Positions 35,594 to 42,791 of a stretch of DNA of 52,102 nucleotides are shown here, one piece after another. Location of the stretch: the NCBI GenBank assembly GCA_015056315.1, contig SVGN01000018.1, positions 1 through 52,102 of the forward strand. Reading direction: 5' to 3'. Under the pieces are notes generated by a model. That model made no database searches. It was given only the letters and a program-made list of their open reading frames with translations, and was not told the DNA's origin. Source of the stretch: Clostridiales bacterium (lineage in GTDB: Bacteria; Bacillota; Clostridia; Christensenellales; Aristaeellaceae). How positions within the stretch are numbered: the stretch's first letter is position 1; the number at the start of each line of letters is the position of its first letter. The position numbers and the translations under genes are program-made.

Positions 35594-35602
35594 TGATAGA
35601 AT
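35594..35602 (+). promoter_or_regulatory. Possible extended -10 element of the DUF3784 gene
   Basis: TGA-TAGAAT fits an extended -10 (TGN-TATAAT). No good -35 is visible; TTGCGC at 35572 is 19 bases away inside the terminator. The 14-mer from 35592 recurs exactly at 52072. Confidence 0.4.
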
Positions 35603-35637
35603 GAAAGCGACAAACTTGAATTTGTGGAGGCATCAAT

Positions 35638-35946
35638 ATGTTAGTGTATTCCATTATTATGTTTCTGGTTGCAGCTCTGTTTACGGTATTGGGTATTTCA
35701 ATTTACAAGGGCAAAACCGATTTGATTCATGATTACCACCAAACAAAAGTCACAGATAGATCAGCCTACGGAAAAGCCTTTGGAAAAGCAATGCTTGTTA
35801 TCGCAACTGTAATGCTGCTCAGTGGCATTATAGGATTATTTGCTAATTTGCTTATGCTTGCCGTTGCTATACTTATCATAGGCTTGGTGATTGGCATAGG
35901 CTGTATTGTTACTGTACAAAGGAAGTACAATAAGGGAGTTTTCTAA
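35638..35946 (+). CDS. DUF3784 family small membrane protein
   Basis: The 102-residue protein has an N-terminal TM helix (1-20), a conserved polar segment YKGKTDLIHDYHQTKV at about 23-38, and two further TM helices (about 52-70 and 73-92). This is the DUF3784 pattern. TGTGGAGG 7 bases upstream sets the start. Its codons are markedly AT-rich (AAA, GAT, TTT, ATA) compared with the GC-rich neighbours on both sides, which suggests recent acquisition. It is flanked by terminators and stands alone. Function unknown. Confidence 0.8.
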   Translation: MLVYSIIMFLVAALFTVLGISIYKGKTDLIHDYHQTKVTDRSAYGKAFGKAMLVIATVMLLSGIIGLFANLLMLAVAILIIGLVIGIGCIVTVQRKYNKGVF

Positions 35947-36166
35947 ATTCCGATTTGTCGCGTGGTTTTACCCCCTTGCCGCATCATCTCAGGGAGCACA
36001 ATGATTCGCCCTATTCCGGTGCAGTGCCTTCATACACCCACATAAGCAAAACAAGCAAAGGAGCATCCGAGTGCGGGATGCTTCTTTGTTCGTTGTAGGA
36101 TCGATCATTCCTTGAAATTCATTCCCGCCATGCAGGCTCTTTTCCCATCTGCTTACCGCTTTTTGC
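35947..36166. other. Intergenic region between DUF3784 and the zinc operon
   Basis: About 220 bases with no coding frame I can support. Base composition stays lower in GC than the neighbouring operons. A terminator-like hairpin lies at 36061-36090. Confidence 0.6.
36061..36090 (+). terminator. Probable terminator of the DUF3784 gene
   Basis: Arms AGCATCC (36062-36068) and GGATGCT (36076-36082) are followed by TCTTTGTT. The stem is short and the tail interrupted. Confidence 0.5.
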
Positions 36167-36195
36167 TTGACAGAACCACCACGCCCGTGTATACT
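36167..36195 (+). promoter_or_regulatory. Sigma-A promoter of the zinc uptake operon
   Basis: TTGACA at 36167-36172, 17 bases, TATACT at 36190-36195. Confidence 0.82.
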
Positions 36196-36202
36196 TGCGA
36201 TC

Positions 36203-36223
36203 TGAAAATGAAAACCATTTTCA
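36203..36223. promoter_or_regulatory. Candidate Fur/Zur-type operator
   Basis: A perfect inverted repeat with 8-base arms TGAAAATG (36203-36210) and CATTTTCA (36216-36223) separated by 5 bases. It covers the transcription start just downstream of the -10 box, where bound regulator would block transcription. The AT-rich arms resemble Fur-family boxes. Confidence 0.65.
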
Positions 36224-36241
36224 AATACAGGAGGCGTATGT

Positions 36242-36664
36242 ATGCAGCGTGGCAGCTATCAAACCAAACAGCAAGAGGCCGTGGCAGAGCTTTTTCAGCG
36301 CTGCCAAAGCAGCTGCCTTACCGCAGAGGAGGCCCACCGCCTGTTGCTGGAAAACGGTATGGAGGTGGGGAAGACCACCGTGTATCGTGCCATTACCAAG
36401 CTGTGCGATCAGGGCATCCTTCGCCGCTATGCGCCCGAGAGCAGCAGCGGCTCTGCCCGCTACCAGTACAACCCCTGCCGGGAGAGCCATCTGCACATCC
36501 GCTGTGCGGGCTGCGGTGCCATGGAGCACCTGCATTGCAGCGATGTGGAGGCCTTCAGCGCCCATATCCGGGCCCACCACGGCTTTGTGCTGGATGAAGG
36601 CCGCACCATGCTGTGCGGGCTGTGCGAAAGCTGCGCAAGCAAGAGAGAAAAGGTGCAAGCATGA
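36242..36664 (+). CDS. Fur-family metalloregulator, probably zinc-responsive (Zur)
   Basis: The 140-residue protein has the Fur winged-helix domain (about 1-80) with EVGKTTVYRAITKL as recognition helix region, and a C-terminal dimer domain with two CxxC pairs, RCAGCG and LCGLCESC, for the structural zinc. The regulatory His cluster HLHIRC and IRAHHGF is present. It heads an operon with a zinc ABC transporter and overlaps the next gene by 4 bases, so Zur is the best guess; Fur or Mur roles cannot be excluded. GGAGG lies 7 bases before the ATG, and the palindrome at 36203-36223 suggests autorepression. Confidence 0.88.
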   Translation: MQRGSYQTKQQEAVAELFQRCQSSCLTAEEAHRLLLENGMEVGKTTVYRAITKLCDQGILRRYAPESSSGSARYQYNPCRESHLHIRCAGCGAMEHLHCSDVEAFSAHIRAHHGFVLDEGRTMLCGLCESCASKREKVQA

Positions 36665-37668
36665 GAAACAGAACCATATTCGGAAAAGTGTACCGCCGTT
36701 GCCTGTGCCTGTGGGCGGCGCTGTGCCTGCTGCTCTGCGGCAGCGCGGCGGGGGAGGGGGCAAGCGCCGGTGAGACCCTCAGCATCGTTGCCCTCAACTT
36801 TCCGGGCTTCGATTTTGCCCGCCATGTGGCCGGTGCCGATGCAAGCGTGACCATGCTGCTAAAGCCCGGGGCAGACAGCCACAGCTACGAGCCCTCGCCT
36901 AAGGATATCCTGGCCATCCAGAACGCCGATCTGTTCATCTATACAGGCGGCGAAAGCGATACCTGGGTGGAGCGCATCCTGCTCTCGCTGGGGGAGGATG
37001 CCCCCGAAACGCTGCGCATGACCGATGTGGTCACCCTGCTGGCGGAGGAGCATACCGCCAGCATGCAGGCGGATCACGCTCACGACCACGGGGAGGAAGC
37101 CTGCGACGATCCGGAGCACCACCACGAAGCCCATGCCGAGGAAATGGATGAGCACGTATGGACGGCTCCCCTCAACGCTGCCGCCATCGTGGATGCGGTG
37201 GCTGAAAAGCTGTGCCTGTTGCGTCCCGAAGGCAGCGAAGCCTTCCTTGCCAATGCGGCAGACTACACCGCCCGGATCCGGGAGGTGGATGAGGCCTTCC
37301 GCATGGTGGTGGCAGAGGGCAAGCGGGATCTGATCATCTTTGGCGACCGTTTCCCGCTCAGGTATTTCGCCGCTGCTTACGGTCTGCGCTACGATGCCGC
37401 CTTCCCCGGCTGCAGTGAGGACAGCGAACCCAGCGTGCGCACTGTGATCTCTCTGGTGGATACCGTGCGCGAGGAGCAGATCCCGGTGGTGTTCCACATT
37501 GAGTATTCCAGCCAGAAAACGGCGCGTATCCTGGCAGAAGAGACCGGGGCAAAGCTCTGCCTGTTCCACGGCTGCCATACGGTATCGGCTGCGGAGATCG
37601 AAGCCGGTGCCACCTATGTATCCCTGATGCTGCAAAACGTGCAGGCACTGAAGGAGGCTTTGAACTGA
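36661..37668 (+). CDS. Zinc ABC transporter substrate-binding protein (ZnuA/AdcA-like)
   Basis: The 335-residue extracytoplasmic binding protein has a signal sequence with CLLLCGS, which could be a loose lipobox. Metal ligands expected from the family are His74 in DSHSYEP and His165 in DEHVW. Between them is a His/Asp/Glu-rich loop at 139-165 with HAHDHG and HHHEAH, typical of zinc-specific members. At the third-ligand position, where ZnuA usually has His, the sequence reads IFGDRFPLRYF, so an Asp may serve. The last ligand region is AAFPGCSEDSEP. The start at 36661 overlaps the regulator stop as ATGA. Confidence 0.88.
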   Translation: MRNRTIFGKVYRRCLCLWAALCLLLCGSAAGEGASAGETLSIVALNFPGFDFARHVAGADASVTMLLKPGADSHSYEPSPKDILAIQNADLFIYTGGESDTWVERILLSLGEDAPETLRMTDVVTLLAEEHTASMQADHAHDHGEEACDDPEHHHEAHAEEMDEHVWTAPLNAAAIVDAVAEKLCLLRPEGSEAFLANAADYTARIREVDEAFRMVVAEGKRDLIIFGDRFPLRYFAAAYGLRYDAAFPGCSEDSEPSVRTVISLVDTVREEQIPVVFHIEYSSQKTARILAEETGAKLCLFHGCHTVSAAEIEAGATYVSLMLQNVQALKEALN

Positions 37669-38366
37669 TGGCCCTCATCACATGCGAAAAGGCGACCTTT
37701 GCTTACGAAGGTGTGCCTGTGGTCAAGGAACTGGATCTGAAGATCGAACGCGGCCAATATCTTTGTATCGTGGGCGAGAATGGCTCCGGTAAATCCACTC
37801 TGGTCAAGGGGCTGCTGGGGCTGCTTCGCCCTGTGAGCGGTAAAGTGCTCTTTGGGGATGGGCTCAGGCAGAACGAGATCGGCTATCTGCCCCAGCGCAC
37901 CGATGCCCAATCCGACTTCCCTGCCTCGGTGTGGGAGGTGGCCTCCTCCGGCTGCCACGGCCTGTGGATGACCGCCAGGAAGCGGGAGAAGGTACGCGAA
38001 CTGCTCAAGCTGCTGGGCGTTGCCCATTTGGAAAAACACAGTTTTGCCCGCCTCAGCGGCGGCCAGCAGCAGCGGGTGCTGCTGGCAAGGGCTCTGTGTG
38101 CCACCAGTTCTCTGCTCTTGCTGGATGAGCCCGTGGCAGGGCTGGATCCCCTGGTCACCCGGGAAATGTACGATGTGATCCGTATGCTGCATAAGGAGCA
38201 GGGCCTTACCGTGGTCATGATCTCTCACGATGTGCAGGCCGCTATGCAGGAGGCAGACTGCATCCTGCACCTTTCCAACGGCGGCAGCTTCTACGGCACG
38301 CCCTTTGAGTACCGCCATTCCGAGCTGGGGCTCAGGTTCTTTGGAGGTTGCTGCTGCCATGAATAA
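37668..38366 (+). CDS. znuC: Zinc ABC transporter ATP-binding protein (ZnuC-like)
   Basis: The 232-residue cytoplasmic ATPase energises zinc import. Walker A is GENGSGKST at 36-44, the signature is LSGGQQQR, Walker B is LLLLDEP with the catalytic Glu, and the switch His lies in ISHD. The Q-loop segment YLPQRTD is present. Its ATG shares one base with the stop of the binding-protein gene, and its 3' end overlaps the permease start by 8 bases, so all three subunits are translationally coupled. The C-terminal CCCHE is an odd cysteine-rich ending that could touch metal. Confidence 0.93.
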   Translation: MALITCEKATFAYEGVPVVKELDLKIERGQYLCIVGENGSGKSTLVKGLLGLLRPVSGKVLFGDGLRQNEIGYLPQRTDAQSDFPASVWEVASSGCHGLWMTARKREKVRELLKLLGVAHLEKHSFARLSGGQQQRVLLARALCATSSLLLLDEPVAGLDPLVTREMYDVIRMLHKEQGLTVVMISHDVQAAMQEADCILHLSNGGSFYGTPFEYRHSELGLRFFGGCCCHE

Positions 38367-39192
38367 CGAAGTTTTTCAGCTGCTGGGCAAGATGTTCAGC
38401 TATCATTTTATGGTCAGGGCAGCCGTGGTGGGCCTGCTGGTGAGCCTGTGCGCCGCCCTGCTGGGGGTGAGCCTGGTGCTCAAGCGCTATTCCATGATCG
38501 GCGACGGCCTGAGCCATGTGGGCTTCGGTGCGCTGGCGGTGGCCTCTGCGCTGGGGCTGGCCCCCATGTGGGTCTCCATCCCTGTGGTGATGGCGGCTGC
38601 CGTTCTGCTGCTGCGCCTCTCCAGCCATGCCAAGGTAAAGGGCGATGCCCTCATCGCCATGATCTCCGCTGCCTCGCTGGCGGTAGGCGTCATCGTTCTC
38701 AGCCTGTCCTCCGGAACCACGGGCGATGTGAACAATTACCTCTTCGGCAGCGTGCTGGCCATGACCGGCGAGGACGTGTGGCTGAGTGTGGGGCTGGCGG
38801 CGGTGGTGCTGGTGCTGTTCGGCATCTTCTACCGCAAAATGTTCGCCGTTACCTTCGATGAGACCTTTGCCCGCGCTACCGGCGAAAAGGTGGAAGGTTA
38901 CCATCTGCTGCTGGCCTGCCTTACGGCATTGACCATCGTGCTGGGCATGCGGGTGATGGGTGCCATGCTCATCTCCAGCCTGATCATCTTTCCGGCGCTT
39001 ACGGCCATGCGGGTCTGCCGCAGCTTCCGCAGCGTAACGATCTGCGCCGCGGTGGTATCGGTAGTCTGCTTTATGCTGGGCCTTTGCGCCTCCTACCTGC
39101 TGGATACCCCCACCGGTGCCAGCGTGGTGGTGGCCAATGTGGTGGCCTTCCTCGCCTTCTCTCTGGCGGGCCGCATCCGGGAAAAGGGCTGA
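38359..39192 (+). CDS. znuB: Zinc ABC transporter permease (ZnuB-like, ABC-3 family)
   Basis: The 277-residue membrane protein has eight or so TM helices and the ABC-3 landmarks VLKRYSMIGDGLSHVGFGA near 38-56, FGSVLAM, and GMRVMGAMLISSLIIFPA. GGAGG lies 11 bases before the ATG at 38359; the frame is open upstream within znuC but has no hydrophobic pattern there. It is the last gene of the regulator-binding protein-ATPase-permease operon and is followed by a bidirectional hairpin. Confidence 0.93.
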   Translation: MNNEVFQLLGKMFSYHFMVRAAVVGLLVSLCAALLGVSLVLKRYSMIGDGLSHVGFGALAVASALGLAPMWVSIPVVMAAAVLLLRLSSHAKVKGDALIAMISAASLAVGVIVLSLSSGTTGDVNNYLFGSVLAMTGEDVWLSVGLAAVVLVLFGIFYRKMFAVTFDETFARATGEKVEGYHLLLACLTALTIVLGMRVMGAMLISSLIIFPALTAMRVCRSFRSVTICAAVVSVVCFMLGLCASYLLDTPTGASVVVANVVAFLAFSLAGRIREKG

Positions 39193-39225
39193 GCCCGCCT
39201 GGGCCAACGGTCGATCTGTATACAA

Positions 39226-39260
39226 AACTGCCTCTGCGGCTATGTACCGCAGAGGCAGTT
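39226..39260. terminator. Bidirectional terminator between znuB and the oxidoreductase gene
   Basis: A perfect 14-bp stem at 39226-39239 and 39247-39260 with a 7-base loop. On the minus strand it is followed by TTTGTAT, so it is the better terminator for the minus-strand operon; on the plus strand the tail is weak (GTCATT). Confidence 0.75.
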
Positions 39261-39273
39261 GTCATTCCGATAT

Positions 39274-40452
39274 TTACTTCTTTACACCGCTGTAGCTGTC
39301 GCTTGTGTCGGCAAAGACGGCTTTCACACCGGTCTTGCGGCGGGAGGTGGCTACCCGCTTCATCAGCTCCTGGTAGAAGAGATCCTCATCCATGGGCAGG
39401 TCGATCTTCTTGCCCAGGAAGCCGGAAAGGTGCATGGCGTTGGAAAGGGTCAGGCCGTTGATGCCTTCCTCGCCGCCGGCCACCAGCGGCTCGCCCCGCA
39501 GGATGGCACCGGCCCAGGCATTGAGCACGCCCACGTGCTGAGGGTTCTGGCCGTCGGTCTCCACGGGCACATCCTTGGCGGGCATGGAGGCAAAGGGCTG
39601 GGTATTGGTCTTGGTCCATTCGGGCTCGCTCACATCAAACTCCAGCAGGCTCAGCTTGTCGTGCTCCACAATGATGCGGGCACGCTCCAGCTGCACCTCG
39701 AAGCGGTTGGTGCCGTGGGCATCGCCGGTGGTGGTAACGAATACGCCGGTGGCGCCGTTTTCGTACTCCACGTAGGTGGTCACTTCGTCCTCCACCTCGA
39801 TGTCGTGCCACTGGCCAAAGCGCATATGGCTGTGTACGCTTACCGGCATACCGCAGATCCACTGCCACAGATCCAGCTGATGGGGGCACTGGTTCAGCAG
39901 CACGCCGCCGCCTTCACCGGCCCAGGTAGCACGCCAGTCGCCGGAATCGTAGTAGCACTGGGGGCGGTACCAGTTGGTAATGATCCAGTTGGTACGGCGG
40001 AGCTTGCCATATTTGCCGCTCTGCACCAGCTCGCGCATCTTGCGGTAGAGGCAGTTGGTGCGCTGATTGAACATCATGCCGAAGACCACCTCCGGGTGGC
40101 GGGCGGCTTCTTCGTTCATCTCACGCACCTGCTTGGTATAAACACCCGCAGGTTTTTCTACCATCACGTGGATGCCGCGGCGCATGCACTCCATGGCCAG
40201 GCCGGGGTGGTCGTAGTGGGGCACGCTGACCAGACAGGCCTCGATGAGGCCGCTGTCCAGCATATCGATGGCGTTATCGAAGCAGGCCAGATCGGGAGAG
40301 AGCTTCTCCTTGGCCCACTGGAGACGGGCGGGGTTGATGTCGGCTACTGCCACCAGCTCCAGCTCGGGGCATTCGCCCTTGATGACGTTGCTTGCATGGC
40401 CGGAGCCCATGTTGCCGATGCCGATGATGCCCATTCTGATCTTCTTGCTCAT
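39274..40452 (-). CDS. Gfo/Idh/MocA family oxidoreductase
   Basis: The 392-residue NAD(P)-dependent dehydrogenase has Rossmann motif GIGNMGSGH at 11-19 and the MVEKPAG motif near 95-101, then the catalytic-domain block GGGVLLNQCPHQLDLWQW with the His that polarises the substrate. The C-terminus is beta-rich with a lysine-rich end. It is 22 bases downstream of a sugar isomerase/epimerase-like gene, a pairing common in inositol, 3-keto-glucoside and related sugar catabolic loci. The ATG is preceded by AAAGGAA. The precise substrate is not predictable. Confidence 0.9.
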   Translation of the reverse strand: MSKKIRMGIIGIGNMGSGHASNVIKGECPELELVAVADINPARLQWAKEKLSPDLACFDNAIDMLDSGLIEACLVSVPHYDHPGLAMECMRRGIHVMVEKPAGVYTKQVREMNEEAARHPEVVFGMMFNQRTNCLYRKMRELVQSGKYGKLRRTNWIITNWYRPQCYYDSGDWRATWAGEGGGVLLNQCPHQLDLWQWICGMPVSVHSHMRFGQWHDIEVEDEVTTYVEYENGATGVFVTTTGDAHGTNRFEVQLERARIIVEHDKLSLLEFDVSEPEWTKTNTQPFASMPAKDVPVETDGQNPQHVGVLNAWAGAILRGEPLVAGGEEGINGLTLSNAMHLSGFLGKKIDLPMDEDLFYQELMKRVATSRRKTGVKAVFADTSDSYSGVKK

Positions 40453-40474
40453 GGTTGGATTCCTTTCTGTGCGG

Positions 40475-41224
40475 TCAATGGAAGCCGCAGGCTTTCAGGT
40501 AGAGATAGGAGCGCTTCAGGCACTCCAGAGGGTCTTCGCCGTTGCAGTTATCCTGCTCGACGAGCATATATTCCGTACCGCCCGCCTCTGCTTTGGCAAA
40601 GACGCGGTCGAAGTTGATGTTGCCTTCGCCCACGGCCTGCATGCTGTGGTCGAAGCCGTGATCCTTCAGGTGGATGCAGGGGATGCGGCCCGCCAGCTTC
40701 TCCAGCCACAGTGCCGGGTCGCCGCCTGCGGTCTGCACCCAGTAGGTATCCAGCGTAAAGCCCATCTCTTCGGGGGTGAGGGCCTCCATCAGGGTCTCCA
40801 TGATCAGCTTGCCGCCGATGCGCTTGAACTCGTTGTGGTGGTTGTGGTACATGAAGTACGCGCCGCCCTCACGGATGGCTTTTGCCACGGGCACAAAGGT
40901 AGAGAGCCACTTTTCCAGAGACATATCCTGCTCCGGGTCGAAGCTCCAGTATCCCAGACCGATGTTATGGCAGCCGAAGATCCTGTGGTCGCTGAGTACC
41001 TTGTCCGTTTCGCCGGTCAGCCGGGGCACAGGGGTGTGGGTCAGTACGCAGGTAAGGCCGTTTTTGGCAAGCTGCTCTTTGAGCCACTCGGCCTCAAAGG
41101 GGCAGGTGCCCGATACCTGTACGTATTCGTAACCGATGTCTGCAATACGTTTGAGGGTATCGGCAAAGCCTTCCAGCGTCTGGCAGGTGTCTCGGGTGGT
41201 GAACATCTGAGCGCCGATCCGCAT
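40475..41224 (-). CDS. Sugar phosphate isomerase/epimerase-like TIM-barrel protein
   Basis: The 249-residue protein belongs to the xylose-isomerase-like TIM-barrel family (AP_endonuc_2): MRIGAQMFTTRDT at the start, LTHTPVPR, then the metal-site strands with YHNHHNEF, GFTLDTYW, CIHLKDHG and LVEQDNC, which supply Glu, Asp, His and Glu ligands. Family members isomerise or dehydrate keto-sugars and inositol derivatives. AGGAGG lies 8 bases before the ATG at 41224. It is the first gene of a two-gene minus-strand operon with the Gfo/Idh/MocA dehydrogenase. Confidence 0.88.
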   Translation of the reverse strand: MRIGAQMFTTRDTCQTLEGFADTLKRIADIGYEYVQVSGTCPFEAEWLKEQLAKNGLTCVLTHTPVPRLTGETDKVLSDHRIFGCHNIGLGYWSFDPEQDMSLEKWLSTFVPVAKAIREGGAYFMYHNHHNEFKRIGGKLIMETLMEALTPEEMGFTLDTYWVQTAGGDPALWLEKLAGRIPCIHLKDHGFDHSMQAVGEGNINFDRVFAKAEAGGTEYMLVEQDNCNGEDPLECLKRSYLYLKACGFH

Positions 41225-41632
41225 GGGGGGTACCTCCTTACTGTTCCTTCCGGGCTGGAAGGCGTTTCCTTAACTGTTACCTTAATCATTCGCCTATGGT
41301 TTCTCTATTCCTGCCGGGTGGGCGAAATATGCCGGATACGCATGCAAAAAATCGAAGATCATGCAAATGTAGCAATGCAGCAGCCCTCCGCGGAAAAAAC
41401 GAAGGGCTGTTGCTATCAAGGGCACGCCGAGCGTGGAGCACGTAGGCGCACCGGGATACGGTGGGGGAAAAGCAGGGCAAATAATCGTCCTGTGGCTTTT
41501 TATGTTCCGGAGTCATCCTGCGCAGGAGAGCACCCCAGCCGTATCCGGTGCTTGGTGTCTTTCGACGGTATCATCATACCAGAAAGTTGTGGCCGGGGTG
41601 TGAAGGCAGGTGGAACAAGTAGGGAAGAAATA
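41225..41632. other. 408-base intergenic region upstream of the isomerase/oxidoreductase operon
   Basis: No coding frame here is convincing. It holds two direct copies of CATGCAAA (41341-41348 and 41360-41367), 19 bases apart, about 120 bases upstream of the isomerase start, and a near-perfect 11-bp inverted repeat (41377-41387 with 41403-41413). They may be regulatory sites for the minus-strand operon. I found no clear sigma-A promoter. Confidence 0.5.
41377..41413. repeat. Inverted repeat in the intergenic region
   Basis: GCAGCAGCCCT (41377-41387) pairs with AGGGCTGTTGC (41403-41413) with one G-U pair. No T-run follows on either strand, so it is not a standard terminator. Confidence 0.5.
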
Positions 41633-42097
41633 TCAACCGATCATCAAGAAATTGCGTATGCAGAAATACAGGTGGCAAAGCGTAAAGACCGTTGCCGGTA
41701 TGAGCGCGATGCCGTTTCGCCGCTCCAGCGCAAACAGGATAAATGCTGCACAGGGCATGAGCGTCATGCACAGAAGCACCGCCGGGTGCGCTATGCCTGC
41801 ATAATACAGCCCCCAGGCAGCCCAGTAGACCAACACGCAGCCGATACAGCCGCCAATGGTTCCGTTCAGCCGCAGGGGCTTGCGGTCTGTACGGCATATG
41901 CAAACGAGGCAGAAGACCATCAGCATCTGGCAGAAGGAGGCGATGCCATCTGCCACAGGGGTGACCGACTCGGCCCTCAGAACGTCGTTGGGGGCAGGCA
42001 GAAACGCCCAGAGAAGGTTGGGCAGCATGATCGCCGCAAACAGGGTAAGCGCCCAGCCCTCAAAGCCCATGGTGTACTTTTTCAGCAGCTTTTGCAT
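41633..42097 (-). CDS. Small integral membrane protein of unknown function
   Basis: The 154-residue protein has about five TM helices and recognisable conserved-looking blocks: MGFEGWALTLF near the start, MLPNLLWAFLPAPNDVLRAES in the first loop, and FTLCHLYFCIRNF at the end. It resembles a family widespread in Firmicutes with no established role. The start at 42097 has GGAGG at suitable distance; the ATG nine codons later is an alternative. It is the last gene of a minus-strand operon, 5 bases after the acetyltransferase-like gene. Confidence 0.72.
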   Translation of the reverse strand: MQKLLKKYTMGFEGWALTLFAAIMLPNLLWAFLPAPNDVLRAESVTPVADGIASFCQMLMVFCLVCICRTDRKPLRLNGTIGGCIGCVLVYWAAWGLYYAGIAHPAVLLCMTLMPCAAFILFALERRNGIALIPATVFTLCHLYFCIRNFLMIG

Positions 42098-42102
42098 GGT
42101 TG

Positions 42103-42765
42103 TCAGCCTCCATTCGTGCTTTGCAGCGCAGTCAGCTCCCGGGCGTTCCGGGCGATGGACGCCTCCAGATGCTCACAGAATCGGGCGATGTGCAGCCCGT
42201 CCACCAGCCCGTGGTGTACACAGATCGACAGCGGCAGCATCAGCCGCCCACGATAGTCCGGCTCGTATTTGCCCCAGGTGAAGCGGGGGTTGGAGTCGAT
42301 GCCGGTGGGGTTCACAAGCTCGGTAAAATGCAGCCAGGGCAGGCAAGAGATAAAGTACTGGCTGTCCGCCTCGGCTGCTTCCTCTTCGATGGTGGCATTG
42401 CCGCGGGCTGCTGCCCGGGCAGCCTCTGCCTGCGGCAGGTATTCCGCAAGGGGCATATGGTGGTGCACCGTGCAGTAGCAGTAGGTATCATCCGGCAGAA
42501 GCTCTGTATGGGAGGTGGAGCAGCTTTCGTATTCCACGATCCCCTCGCCCCGGATGCGCTGCCTGAGCTGAGGCACAAGGTCGGCTGCCTGCGCCACCGC
42601 GTGCAGGAACAGCATATAAAAGGAGGCACCGCATTCCTTGCAGGCAAGGGTCAGCTCCGTGACATCCACCTGTATGGTCAGGCTGAGAAAAGGGTTGGCA
42701 AGCGACAGAAAATAGCGGAAGTGATCCCGGCGGGGGTAGTGATCCATAGGTATGCGCTTCGGCAT
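42103..42765 (-). CDS. Chloramphenicol acetyltransferase-like (CatA family) protein
   Basis: The 220-residue protein has the type A CAT fold: RRDHFRYFL at the N-terminus and the catalytic HHGLVDGLH block with His185 as base and Asp189 as the structural Asp. The active-site partner segment YESCSTSHTE is altered relative to classic CAT enzymes. Many chromosomal CatA-like proteins of gut Firmicutes do not confer resistance and may act on other small hydroxyl compounds, so resistance should not be assumed. GGAGGG lies 11 bases upstream of the ATG. Middle gene of a three-gene operon with a P-loop protein and a membrane protein. Confidence 0.82.
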   Translation of the reverse strand: MPKRIPMDHYPRRDHFRYFLSLANPFLSLTIQVDVTELTLACKECGASFYMLFLHAVAQAADLVPQLRQRIRGEGIVEYESCSTSHTELLPDDTYCYCTVHHHMPLAEYLPQAEAARAAARGNATIEEEAAEADSQYFISCLPWLHFTELVNPTGIDSNPRFTWGKYEPDYRGRLMLPLSICVHHGLVDGLHIARFCEHLEASIARNARELTALQSTNGG

Positions 42766-42791
42766 GGCGGTCGTTTCCCTCCGTGTTGCAG

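Noticed and set aside
41286-41516. Minus-strand frame of 76 codons in the intergenic region
   Set aside because: Low-complexity, no ribosome binding site, no domain; it overlaps the inverted repeat.
42103-42765. Acquired chloramphenicol resistance gene
   Set aside because: No mobile element or compositional shift is nearby, and the active-site region differs from classical resistance enzymes; only the fold and catalytic His motif are secure.
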